In this document: positions 10,797-20,099 of the stretch, in pieces
Position numbering within the stretch: the stretch's first letter is position 1
Layout of the letters: the number at the start of each line of letters is the position of its first letter
NCBI GenBank assembly: GCA_014860445.1
Contig: JACZJT010000008.1
Location: 62,001 to 126,000 of the forward strand
Reading direction: 5' to 3'
From: Burkholderiales bacterium
Lineage (GTDB): Bacteria; Pseudomonadota; Gammaproteobacteria; Burkholderiales; SG8-39
DNA length: 64,000 nucleotides
Translations under genes and position numbers: made by a program
Notes under the pieces: generated by a model
Databases searched by the model: none
The model's input: the letters and a program-made list of their open reading frames with translations, nothing else
Told to the model about the DNA's origin: nothing

Positions 10797-13697
10797 TTAG
10801 AATCGCATCAGGTACGCGAGCGTAAATTGCTGTGCCGTGTAGTTTGAACCGCCTCCTGTCCCCGGCGCCCCCAATCCCGGATATCCAACAAGACCGGTGT
10901 AATCCGGGGTTTGCGTGGGGCTTACGCGCGCCTGGCGCCAGGAAAAATCAAGGGAGTCCCGGTTCCCCAGCCTGAGGTTGTAGCCTACGGTCCATATCGT
11001 GGTGCGTGCCGCATATCGGTAGCCCATCAGCCCGTCGCGTGCGAATGCATCGTCGGCGACGACCACCTTGGCGATCGCCGCAGTATCAGCCAAGGGCAAT
11101 CCCGCGGATACCGCATCGCCGCGCCTGAGTTCACCGCCCAGGTACAGCGTACCTCGCTGGCTGAACTGATAATCGGCACTCAATTTGGCGGAGACATCGC
11201 GCGTATCAAACAGGGTGTTCGATGCAAATCGATTGTTTCGCGCCAGGACGCCGAAGAGTTGTATCCGGTCGGTGACGGGCGCCCGGACATTGACCCCGGC
11301 CGAGGAGCGATGGCCGCGCCGCATTCTTGAACCGGTGTCGTCCCAGTTCGCCCGGGCAAATACGCCCCAGGTCGGCGTTTCGAAACGTCCGTCGTTCCGA
11401 TATTGCAGCTCGGTGCCGATGCCGAGAGAAACCGCGTCCAGTGCCTCATACCTCTCGAACTTGTCGACATCCAGGGCGCCGGTCAGCTTCAAGCGGGTAT
11501 TGCCTGAGGAGAAGACCGTAGTTGAAATCCCGCTGCCGAGAAAGTAGGTGCCGTCGCTGAGTTTGGTGCTTGCGCCGCCGGTGCGCGACACATTGTCGTC
11601 CCAGCGGAAACCCGCCTCCAGCGCAATCGGATTTCTGGAATGGCTGGAGAACAGGCCATCGAGCTTGGGGTTGCCATCGAGGTTTGCACTCAGCCAGACG
11701 CGCATCGTGTGATCGTTGTAGTCGCTTGCGCGCCGGGTGGCGCTGAAGTCGAATCCGAAAATCAATCCGTGCGTCGTTAGAAACTCCGATCCTACGCCCA
11801 GCAAAAGACTGTTTCGATCGGCGACAGCTGGAACGACCGTGTAAGTCGGACCGGTTTCCATATCGGCATAGGCTATCGTTGCATCGCCATCCTTCGACAG
11901 CTCGTGGCCGTACTCCGCCCGGATATGGGGAAGGGCCAGGCCGAATTCGGTTTCATGAAAGGACTGCGCACGAATGCCGAGAGCGATTCGAAAAGACGTC
12001 AGCTTTTGCTCGAAGTAAGTGAGCGAACTCAGACCGGCCCCGGTTTCGGTCGCCTTGTGCAGCTTTCCATCGGAGAACTCAAGCCTGCCGTAGGGGGAGA
12101 GCAGTAGATTGCGTTCCTGGAATTGAACCCTGCCGCCGATCGAGCCGAAGACCTGGTCTCCATCGCGGTTGCTGCGGCCAAAGCTGCCGACGCGGGCGAC
12201 GTACCGCTCTGAACGGCTCTCCAATGCGCCATAGCCGAGGAGGCTGTCGACAAAAAAGTCCGGTACGGGTTGATAGCTGCCGTACACGGCAACAGAACGT
12301 CCCTCGTTCTTGCCGTTTGAGCCGTCGCTGCCGAGCGACACGCCTGCGCGGGCGTACCCGATTCCCATGCCGACGATCCAATCGTCGTTCAGGCGGGTGT
12401 CGTATCCTGCGGTAAGGCCGGAAGTCGCAAACCGCATTCCACTGCTCGTCGGCGAGGCGTCCTGTTTTCCGAAACTGACCATGCCATCCGTCCAGAAGCC
12501 GCCCGCCGGGGTTTGCGTATTCCCGGAGCGGGATTCGCTCTGGTAAAGCACCGGAATCGAACCCGTGGTCGCCAAATTCGCGAGCAGTCGGGCTGCGCTT
12601 GTTCCTTGAGTCCGGCCTGGCCCGTACAGCGTGTCAACTTCGGCCGCGGTTGCGTCAGATGCGCCACTCGGCTCGGATTGTCGCAACTGGTCGGGATCCA
12701 CCATTCCATAGTCCGGATAAACCAGAGCGGGCTGGCCTCGACTCGCCGCCGGGGTGGACAATTGGCGGATCTTTTGCCAACGAGGACTGATGCCGAAGGA
12801 CCGGGACTGATCGGATTTTGATGAAACTCGGTGCAGCGATTCAAGCCGACGCGAGATATTGCTTATCTGTGTCATGCCGAATTGATGCGCGGTCATCGCC
12901 TGTGATGTTATCAGCGAAACCACGTGCGGCTCGGTAGCGGGAGTCGGTCGCGCGACTACCGACACCGTGACCACGGCCGGGGCCGACGTCTCAGTGCTGC
13001 TGAAAGTTTCATAGGAAAAAGTATCGGTGCCCAGGTAGCCTGCGGCGGGGGTGTAGGTCACGATATTGCTCTGGATTGTCGCCGATCCTTTGCTCGGGGC
13101 CGCGGAAATCCGGATTCCCGCAAGCTCGGCGCCGGAGATGAACGGGGTGAGGTCCAGCGTTGTCGGTGTGTTGGCCTGTACCGACAGCACGGTCGCCTGA
13201 GCGACGGGAGGGGCCAGGGTTCCGACCCCGGTGGCTGTGACTGTGCGCTCAGTGATGCACCCTGCGCACGGAGGGTTGAGCGGAACATGCACCGTGGCCG
13301 TTTTCGTTCCCGCGGTCGCGGGGTTGAAGGAAACCAGGATGGTGCAATCGGCACCTCCCTGAATCGGGCCCATCGTCAGGCAACTGCCACCGCTGATAGA
13401 AAACTGCGAGGCATCTGCGCCGGTGATGGTGATGTCGCCCAGCGTGGCCTGCGTCGCGGCCGGGCCGGTGACGGCAGCGACATAGATGGTCTTGGCGCTA
13501 CTGGTCGTCGCAATGACCTGGTTTCCGAAACCAAGCGTAAAGGTGGCTGGTCCGAGGCCGTGATGCGCGACGGCCGCCTCCTGCTCGCTCGCGCCGACGC
13601 CTATGCAATTCGTATTGCCGCCGCATTCGGCTGATGCCTGGAAAGAGAACATCAGCATGACAAGCAGGTGCACAAGCAATAGCAGGTGTCTACGCAT
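10797..13697 (-). CDS. Secreted Ig-like / choice-of-anchor-D-like protein with autotransporter-type beta-barrel plus a second predicted C-terminal barrel
   Basis: Signal peptide; Ig-like YTPAAGYLGTDTFSYETF; autotransporter-like WTDGMVSFGKQ...GYDTRLNDDWIVGMGIGYA; protein ends ...FTLAYLMRF (terminal Phe beta-signal). Confidence 0.78.
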   Translation of the reverse strand: MRRHLLLLVHLLVMLMFSFQASAECGGNTNCIGVGASEQEAAVAHHGLGPATFTLGFGNQVIATTSSAKTIYVAAVTGPAATQATLGDITITGADASQFSISGGSCLTMGPIQGGADCTILVSFNPATAGTKTATVHVPLNPPCAGCITERTVTATGVGTLAPPVAQATVLSVQANTPTTLDLTPFISGAELAGIRISAAPSKGSATIQSNIVTYTPAAGYLGTDTFSYETFSSTETSAPAVVTVSVVARPTPATEPHVVSLITSQAMTAHQFGMTQISNISRRLESLHRVSSKSDQSRSFGISPRWQKIRQLSTPAASRGQPALVYPDYGMVDPDQLRQSEPSGASDATAAEVDTLYGPGRTQGTSAARLLANLATTGSIPVLYQSESRSGNTQTPAGGFWTDGMVSFGKQDASPTSSGMRFATSGLTAGYDTRLNDDWIVGMGIGYARAGVSLGSDGSNGKNEGRSVAVYGSYQPVPDFFVDSLLGYGALESRSERYVARVGSFGRSNRDGDQVFGSIGGRVQFQERNLLLSPYGRLEFSDGKLHKATETGAGLSSLTYFEQKLTSFRIALGIRAQSFHETEFGLALPHIRAEYGHELSKDGDATIAYADMETGPTYTVVPAVADRNSLLLGVGSEFLTTHGLIFGFDFSATRRASDYNDHTMRVWLSANLDGNPKLDGLFSSHSRNPIALEAGFRWDDNVSRTGGASTKLSDGTYFLGSGISTTVFSSGNTRLKLTGALDVDKFERYEALDAVSLGIGTELQYRNDGRFETPTWGVFARANWDDTGSRMRRGHRSSAGVNVRAPVTDRIQLFGVLARNNRFASNTLFDTRDVSAKLSADYQFSQRGTLYLGGELRRGDAVSAGLPLADTAAIAKVVVADDAFARDGLMGYRYAARTTIWTVGYNLRLGNRDSLDFSWRQARVSPTQTPDYTGLVGYPGLGAPGTGGGSNYTAQQFTLAYLMRF

Positions 13698-13994
13698 GCT
13701 TATCCCCCCAAACTATTCTCCGGCTCAGAGCCGCTATCGCGCCACCGGACATGTCGTGGCGTATGCTTTGCGCGGCCGGAATATTGCCGAGGCTTGTGTT
13801 ATGTGTGCCCGCCAGGCCACTTTATTTTTGGCTAGTATGGTCCATTGATTTGGTCGTGTAAATAGGAACCAGTATCAGTCGCCCGGTCCGGCAGCTGCAG
13901 TGGCGCGCAAGGCGAGCCGCTTCAGTTTTGATCACCGGTAGACGTGATCAGGATGGCTATCCGTTGTTTCGACGGAGGCGGTAGGAGATTGCGG

Positions 13995-15092
13995 TTAAAC
14001 GGATGCTGGTACGGCGACGCCGAATTTTTCCGCCCAAGGCGCCAGTGCCGGCAGTATCGAGGGTTCCATCGCCACGCCCTCGCGCAGTTGCCGCTCGCGG
14101 CGCAGCAGACCCTTCTGGCCGGGGAGGCGTACCTGATCGACGCCCGGGCGCGGGGGGTTGTCCAGGCAGGCCTGCGCCACCCAGTCCATCTGGCGGCGGA
14201 ATGCATCGCCGCCCGCAAAGGCCTGCGGATCCAGAATCTGCACGAACACGCTGCCGCCCAGCGGTTCGCGGGGATCGGCGCGGCCGTGGCCGGCGAGGCC
14301 GGCGGTCAATGCTTCCACGAGCAGCGCCAGGCCGTAGCCCTTGTGTCCGGCATCGAGCCCGCCCAGCGGCAGGATGGTTCCCTTGTTCGGCGCAAGTAAC
14401 ACCGCGGGGTCGTCGCTCGCCTCGCCGTTCTCGTCGATCAACCAGTGATGCGGCAGATGCTTGCCTTCCTTGCGCAGACGCCCGGTATACATATTGGTGG
14501 TGATGGATGTCGACACGTCGACCAGCACCGGCGCATCGCCGGTCGGAAAGCCAATGGCGATCGGACTGGGCGAAAACACGGCGCGCGTTCCGCCGTGCGG
14601 CGCGACGCTGGCACCGGCCGGAGCGGAGGTGAGCAGCAGCATGACCAGGCCCTGGTCGGTGGCGCGCTTCAGGTAGGCGGCGAGGCAGGCGATGTGATGG
14701 CTGCGCCCTATGGTCACCGTGCCGCTGCCGTACTTCTTTGCGCGCTCGGTGGCGATTTCCATCGCGCGCAGCACCAGCCACGGGCCCGGCAGGCGCTGAC
14801 CGTTCCATGCGATGACGGCACCGTGATCGGACAGCGTAATCGGCTCGCCTTCCAGTTTCATGTGGCCTGCTTCGATATGCTGCAAATAGGTCGCGAGCAA
14901 ATGCAGTCCGTGCGTGTCGTGGCCGAGCAGGTCGGCTTCGACCAGGATCTCGGCAACGTCGCGCGCGCGGTCAGCCGGCATGCGGGCACTGCTCAGCAAG
15001 GAAGCCGCAAACTCGACGAGCGCGGGTGCGTCATAGCGCGGTTTGGCTGATGTGTCTGTAGAAGAGGACGAGCGAGTCTGCATAGTATTCAT
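13995..15092 (-). CDS. Ldh family (malate/L-lactate-type) oxidoreductase
   Basis: LLGHDTHGLHLL, GRSHHIACLAAY, LLLTSAPAGASVAPHGGTRAVFSPSPIAIGFPTG. Confidence 0.9.
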   Translation of the reverse strand: MNTMQTRSSSSTDTSAKPRYDAPALVEFAASLLSSARMPADRARDVAEILVEADLLGHDTHGLHLLATYLQHIEAGHMKLEGEPITLSDHGAVIAWNGQRLPGPWLVLRAMEIATERAKKYGSGTVTIGRSHHIACLAAYLKRATDQGLVMLLLTSAPAGASVAPHGGTRAVFSPSPIAIGFPTGDAPVLVDVSTSITTNMYTGRLRKEGKHLPHHWLIDENGEASDDPAVLLAPNKGTILPLGGLDAGHKGYGLALLVEALTAGLAGHGRADPREPLGGSVFVQILDPQAFAGGDAFRRQMDWVAQACLDNPPRPGVDQVRLPGQKGLLRRERQLREGVAMEPSILPALAPWAEKFGVAVPASV

Positions 15093-15158
15093 GCCCCAAG
15101 GAGCCGGAGGTGTTTGCACGTGGTCGCGAAATATTCAGTCATCGATCGACCCCGGTAT

Positions 15159-15191
15159 CAAAAAAAAGCAGGACTTCTCACGAAGTCCTGC
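15159..15191 (-). terminator. Rho-independent terminator downstream of nrdJ
   Basis: Perfect 10-bp inverted repeat GCAGGACTTC-tcac-GAAGTCCTGC followed on the minus strand by a run of Ts (AAAAAAAA at 15160-15167 on +). Confidence 0.88.
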
Positions 15192-15263
15192 ATCGCACTG
15201 TTCGCATATCCGGAACAGTCCGCGTCGGGCGCGGGTTAATGCGTTTTCGTCACGCCCCCAGGC

Positions 15264-18146
15264 CTAGCCGCATACCCCGACGTAACCGCAGGCGCTGCAA
15301 AAATCACAGCCGTCTTTCTTGATCACGGCGTAGTTGCCGCACTCGGGGCAGCGCGCACCTTTCATATGCGGTGCGGCGCCGCGCTGCGGCGTTTCCAGAA
15401 TGCCCATGGTCTGCACCGGCATCCCGTCCTCGGTGAGCAGGCCCAGCATCGCATAGCGGTGGATGATCAGGCGCGCGACATAGGACACGGTCGAGGGCCA
15501 GTTCTGTTGTTTGCGGCTGCCCGGGGTGAAGGCCATGAAATCACCGAGCGGCTCCGGGTAGTTGAGCAGTTTGCGCAGCTTCATGCCTATCCAGGCGGGG
15601 TCGATGATGCGCATGTCCAGCGACAGGATTTTGCACAGCCCGTCGAGCGCGCGCGGGTATTCTCCGGAGAGCCACATCGAGTAGGGTCGGGTCACGCCGT
15701 CGGGGAGGGTGATTTCCTTCAGGCCCAGTACGAAGTCGTCGCGGGTGCCGGGGTTGAGCACGTCCACGGTCCAGGACATGGTGCCGTCGGCGCCGGTCTT
15801 GGGTTCTTTCAGGCTGAACATCGCATCGAGCACCTGACCGTGCTTCACTTCGGGCAATGCGCCCAGGTGTTCGCAGCGCCAGCGCACCAGTTGCGCCACC
15901 GCGGCCGTCACGCTGGGCATGGTCTTCATTTCGCCGTGCGGCGGAAACGGCATGTCGAAGCCGTCGTCGCCCAGAGTCTTCGACAGCGTATCGAGTTTCA
16001 GCCGCAGCCAGGCCGGATCGTCGGCGCGCATGTCCATGGACAGCGTTTTCGCCACCGCGCCCAGGCCGCGCGGCTGTTCGCTGCCGTTGACCCAGACTTC
16101 GAAGGGATGCGGGGTCCCGTTTTCGACATGGCCGACGAACAGCGCGAAATGTCCGTGCGGATGTTCGATCATGTAAGTCCAGGACGGATTGCCTTCGGCG
16201 AGTTTGGGCCGGCCCGGCCAGCGCAGGCTGGCGAGCACGGGTTCGGGCACCGCCTTGATTTCGATGCGGCGATTGACGTCGCTGGAGACGAAATCTTGCG
16301 GCTGTTTGGCCTGCGCGCTGTCGACCGACAGCACCGAGCCGAGCACGCTGTTGGGCCGGTAGGTCGCGAGGCCCTTGAGTCCTGATTTCCAGGCGGCCAT
16401 GTACAGGCCCTGAAAATCTTCGTAGGGATAGTTCTCCGGCACGTTGACCGTCTTGGAAATGCTGGTGTCTACATAAGGCGCGACCGCCGCCACCATCTCC
16501 TCGTGCGCCGCGGCCGAGATGGCCAGTGCGGTGACGAAATAATCGGGCAGGGCGTCGGCGCCGCTGGCGGAAGCGGGCAGCACGCCGTTCGCGACCAGGT
16601 GGTGATACAGGCGCCAGGCGTAATCTTCGACGGCGAATTCCTGCAGCGTGCCGTCGGCCATGCGTTTCTTGCGCGTGTAGGTCCAGGAGAACGGCGGCTC
16701 GATGCCGTTGGATGCGTTGTCGGCGAACGCGAGGCTGATGGTGCCCGTGGGGGCGATCGACAGCAGATGGCTGTTGCGCAGGCCTTGCTTGCGGATCAGC
16801 GCCTTGATTTCGGCCGGCAGGCGCGTGGCGAAGCTGGTGCCCGACAGGTACATGTCCGCGTTGAACAGCGGGAACGCGCCGCGCTCGCGCGCGAGGTTGC
16901 TCGAGGCGCGGTAGGCGTAGTCGCGCATGACTTCGGAAATCCTGGCGGCAGTCGTGCGCGCGGCTTCGGTGTCGTAGCGCTGGCACAGCATGATCAACGC
17001 ATCGCCGAGGCCGGTGTAACCCAGGCCGACGCGGCGCTTGTTCATCGCTTCTTCGTGTTGCTGCTGCAGCGGCCAGGCGGTCGCATCGAGCACGTTGTCG
17101 AGCATGCGCACCGAAGTTTCGACCGTCGCGCCGAAGCGCTCGTAATCGAACGCCGCCTGTTCGGTGAACGGGGCGGAGACGAAGTTGGTCAGGTTGATCG
17201 AGCCCAGGCAGCAGCAGCCGTACGGGGGCAGCGGCTGCTCGGCGCAGGGATTCGTTGCCTCGATGGTCTCGCAGTAATTGAGGTTGTTGTCCCGGTTCAT
17301 GCGATCGAGGAACAGGATGCCCGGCTCGGCGTGATCGTAGGTCGAGCGCATGATCTGATCCCAGAGCTCGCGCGCGCGCAGCTTGCGGTAGACCCACTGC
17401 CCGTCGTCGCGCTGATAGCCGCCGTTGTCGAGGAACTCCTGGTGCGGGCGCGCCTTGTGCGCGAGTTCCGTTTCCGTATCGCTCTCCACCGCCTGCATGA
17501 AAGCGTCGGTGACGCCCACGGAAATATTGAAATTGGACAGGTCGCCGCGGTCTTTGGCATGGATGAATTCCTCCACGTCCGGGTGGTCGCAGCGCAGCAC
17601 GCCCATCTGCGCGCCGCGGCGCGAGCCTGCCGATTCCACCGTCTCGCACGAGCGGTCGAAGACACGCATATAGGATACGGGGCCGCTCGCGCGCGAATGC
17701 GTGCCTTTGACTTCCGAGCCCTTGGGCCGGATCGAAGAAAAATCGTAGCCGACGCCGCCGCCGCGGCGCATGGTTTCTGCCGCCTGTTGCAAGGCGGTGT
17801 AGATGCCGGGCTTGTCGTCGACGATTTCCGAAATCGAATCGCCCACCGGTTGCACGAAACAGTTGATCAAGGTTGCCTGCATCTGAATGCCTGCGGCCGA
17901 CATGATGCGACCGGCGGGAATGAAGCCCGCCTCCATCGCCTGCATAAAGCGCTTTTCCCAATGCGAGCGTTTGTCTTCTGTTTCAACGGCAGCGAGTGCG
18001 TGCGCAATGCGCGCGCGCACTTCGTTTATGCTGGCCTCTGTTCCTTTGGCGTATTTCTCCAGCAGTACTTCGCGGCTGATTATTTGATCTGGGAGGGCTG
18101 GAACGGTGATACTAGAAATCTTATTTTCTTTTTTTGTGATGTCCAT
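15264..18146 (-). CDS. nrdJ: Vitamin B12-dependent (class II) ribonucleotide reductase
   Basis: [78 protein letters not shown]-terminal zinc ribbon [28 protein letters not shown]. Confidence 0.95.
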   Translation of the reverse strand: MDITKKENKISSITVPALPDQIISREVLLEKYAKGTEASINEVRARIAHALAAVETEDKRSHWEKRFMQAMEAGFIPAGRIMSAAGIQMQATLINCFVQPVGDSISEIVDDKPGIYTALQQAAETMRRGGGVGYDFSSIRPKGSEVKGTHSRASGPVSYMRVFDRSCETVESAGSRRGAQMGVLRCDHPDVEEFIHAKDRGDLSNFNISVGVTDAFMQAVESDTETELAHKARPHQEFLDNGGYQRDDGQWVYRKLRARELWDQIMRSTYDHAEPGILFLDRMNRDNNLNYCETIEATNPCAEQPLPPYGCCCLGSINLTNFVSAPFTEQAAFDYERFGATVETSVRMLDNVLDATAWPLQQQHEEAMNKRRVGLGYTGLGDALIMLCQRYDTEAARTTAARISEVMRDYAYRASSNLARERGAFPLFNADMYLSGTSFATRLPAEIKALIRKQGLRNSHLLSIAPTGTISLAFADNASNGIEPPFSWTYTRKKRMADGTLQEFAVEDYAWRLYHHLVANGVLPASASGADALPDYFVTALAISAAAHEEMVAAVAPYVDTSISKTVNVPENYPYEDFQGLYMAAWKSGLKGLATYRPNSVLGSVLSVDSAQAKQPQDFVSSDVNRRIEIKAVPEPVLASLRWPGRPKLAEGNPSWTYMIEHPHGHFALFVGHVENGTPHPFEVWVNGSEQPRGLGAVAKTLSMDMRADDPAWLRLKLDTLSKTLGDDGFDMPFPPHGEMKTMPSVTAAVAQLVRWRCEHLGALPEVKHGQVLDAMFSLKEPKTGADGTMSWTVDVLNPGTRDDFVLGLKEITLPDGVTRPYSMWLSGEYPRALDGLCKILSLDMRIIDPAWIGMKLRKLLNYPEPLGDFMAFTPGSRKQQNWPSTVSYVARLIIHRYAMLGLLTEDGMPVQTMGILETPQRGAAPHMKGARCPECGNYAVIKKDGCDFCSACGYVGVCG

Positions 18147-18161
18147 GTTATCAATACCTTA

Positions 18162-18208
18162 TAATGTAATCTTGTGGTAATGTGTGATTAGCATACTACA
18201 AATTGTGT
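18162..18208 (-). promoter_or_regulatory. Candidate NrdR-box pair upstream of nrdJ
   Basis: 18193-18208 atactacaaattgtgt matches consensus acaCwAtATaTwGtgt at about 13/16; weaker second box 18162-18177 after a 15-bp spacer. Confidence 0.4.
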
Positions 18209-18249
18209 CCGTTTGCAGCCCTGCACAAAATAATTTTTTCTGGTATTAG

Positions 18250-18284
18250 GGGGTCGGAAAACCGACCCCGCGCGGCCGGGGTCG
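18250..18284. repeat. Three-segment hairpin element GGGGTCGG / CCGACCCCG / CGGGGTCG
   Basis: GGGGTCGG-aaaa-CCGACCCC (18250-18269) and CGACCCCG-cgcggc-CGGGGTCG (18263-18284): two perfect 8-bp stems sharing the middle arm. Confidence 0.75.
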
Positions 18285-18732
18285 CGCAGCTAAGCCGGCT
18301 AGGGCAGGCCGCTGGCAGTCTGCGATATTCTATTGTTTTTTAAAGATAAAATATTCAGAAAGCTACTTTTCGGCCAGCAAGCTGGAAACGGGCTGCGGCG
18401 ATGGTGCCGGTGCCCGATTCTTGCATATTATGGCGGCGGATGCCGGCGAAGCCGTGTTCGCGGCCTGATGGCGGATCGCGCGGGAAATCCTGCTCACCGG
18501 ATACAGCCTGACCCTCTTGCCATGAACGCAAATTGTGCATAAGCTGTTTTCCGTGCACCTTGCTTGGGCGAAAAATCCGCGCGCTCAGGTTTCACTTGCT
18601 CCATGTAACGGAGCCGAAACCCGCGCCGGTATTGATTGTCGGGTCAATCTGCGGTCCCTGGCATGCTCGTTGCGATGGATGCAAGCGAGGCAATACGGAA
18701 GGATTGCCGGGTTTGGATTTTTCTCAAGGGAG

Positions 18733-18981
18733 ATGAAAATGAAAAAAGCATTTGCAGTTCTGGTCGCGTCGCTGTTCCTTGCAGCCAACGCATTTGCGCA
18801 GTCCAGCGGTTCCGGCGGTGCGGGTGGCGCTGGTGGTGCGGCCGGAGCGGCGGCCGGAGGAATTACGGCAGGCATGGTCGCTGCGGCAGTGGCGGTTGCG
18901 GCGGTTGCGGTTGCGGCATCTTCCAGTTCGGACAATCCGGCGGAAGCCGCGGCCACCACGACGACTACGACCACGCAATAG
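18733..18981 (+). CDS. Small secreted low-complexity protein resembling YjbE (exopolysaccharide-associated)
   Basis: MKMKKAFAVLVASLFLAANAFA signal peptide; Gly/Ala-rich core; SSSSDNPAEAAATTTTTTTQ tail similar to E. coli YjbE; RBS aaggga at 18726. Confidence 0.7.
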   Translation: MKMKKAFAVLVASLFLAANAFAQSSGSGGAGGAGGAAGAAAGGITAGMVAAAVAVAAVAVAASSSSDNPAEAAATTTTTTTQ

Positions 18982-19006
18982 TTTCGCGACTGCGGGCGCG
19001 GCTACC

Positions 19007-19504
19007 CTAGAACAGGGAACCGCGCCGCCGCGGGTACTCGGGCAGGATCATGGTGCTGCGCACGCTGCCCTTGCTCGCGTCGAACAGCACCACGAAATGC
19101 GCGGGGTTGCCGTAGACCTCGCGAAAGCGCCACTCCCAGGCCAATTCGTCGCGCGCCTTGAAATACGCGCTGCGGCTCTCGTCGGGCGGGCCGATCCGGC
19201 GCAGCACTTCGTCCCGGCTCATACCGGCACGAATATGCTTGAAGTTCTCCTCGTCAAGTACGTTGGCTATGCTTTGCAGGCGTCCGTCCGGCGCTATTCT
19301 TGCCATAAACGTGTGGAAGCCCATCGGCCCGCGCGGATAGGCGAGCTGCATCGAACCGTCGGCGTCTTGCCAGCGCTGGGCGGGCTGCCCCATCAGCAAC
19401 TCGACCTGCTCCAGCCGCGACTCGCCGGGCTTCAGCGCCGAACCGGAGTAGGAGGCGCAGCCACCCAGCAGGATGATCGCGATCAGATTGCGCAGACGTT
19501 TCAT
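19007..19504 (-). CDS. Lipoprotein, SmpA/BamE-like domain organisation
   Basis: Lipobox ILLGGCAS; paired GESRLEQVELLMGQPAQRW and RAGMSRDEVLRRIGPPDESR. Confidence 0.7.
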   Translation of the reverse strand: MKRLRNLIAIILLGGCASYSGSALKPGESRLEQVELLMGQPAQRWQDADGSMQLAYPRGPMGFHTFMARIAPDGRLQSIANVLDEENFKHIRAGMSRDEVLRRIGPPDESRSAYFKARDELAWEWRFREVYGNPAHFVVLFDASKGSVRSTMILPEYPRRRGSLF

Positions 19505-19516
19505 TCGTGCAAGAGC

Positions 19517-19936
19517 CTAACGATCTGCTTGATCGTGACTCGCGCTAGCTAGAAAAGCGGCCAGTTCCTTGTCCGAGAACAGGATGTGAAAAGCCAGCCA
19601 GGCATCGGGGAACGCCGCGAGCGTGGTTTGCGATGCGATGAAGTCCCGCTCGACGCTGGCTCTCAATTCCAGCGCCTGACGCGTCAACATCGCGTGTTCC
19701 GCCTCATGCGGATCCGCTTTCGGGTAGGCAAATTTAGCCATCAACTCCCGTTCCCGATCGAAATGCGCCTGCGTGTGCGCGATGATGGCGTCGAGCTGCT
19801 TGATGCAGGACGTTTTTCCGCCACCGCTCTCGACGCAGACGCGCAGCTCATCGAACAGCCGGGCCAGTTCCTCATGGTCGGTGTCCATGCTGGCGTGTCC
19901 GGTATCCAGTGTGTCGTCCCACGCTATCCAGTTCAT
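19517..19936 (-). CDS. Bacteriohemerythrin
   Basis: WDDTLDTGHASMDTDHEEL, HTQAHFDRERELM, HEAEHAML, WLAFHILFSDKEL iron-ligand pattern. Confidence 0.92.
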   Translation of the reverse strand: MNWIAWDDTLDTGHASMDTDHEELARLFDELRVCVESGGGKTSCIKQLDAIIAHTQAHFDRERELMAKFAYPKADPHEAEHAMLTRQALELRASVERDFIASQTTLAAFPDAWLAFHILFSDKELAAFLASASHDQADR

Positions 19937-20099
19937 GGTGCGTTTCTCCCGCGCATGCGTTTGCAGGCTACGGCCGGGAGGCCGTCACCCGATATTTTAC
20001 TAGCTTCTCGTCTGCGGGCCGAAGCGCGGGTGGGGTGTCGCGCGAGCGACATGAAGATTCAAGGATACAATGCGATATCGACTCTAGCGCAACGCCGGC

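Noticed and set aside
15541-18164. Long ORFs overlapping nrdJ (15541-17961 minus, 806 aa; 16503-18164 plus, 553 aa)
   Set aside because: Arg/Ala/Gly/His-rich translations without recognisable motifs; they are GC-bias shadow ORFs of the clear nrdJ coding frame.
18147-18530. Cobalamin riboswitch upstream of the B12-dependent RNR
   Set aside because: No recognisable B12-box (GCCACTG-type) sequence could be found; an NrdR-type site is a better fit.
18540-18730. c-di-GMP (GEMM) riboswitch in the YjbE-like leader
   Set aside because: Hairpins are present, but the conserved GEMM core and tetraloop/receptor sequence pattern was not seen.
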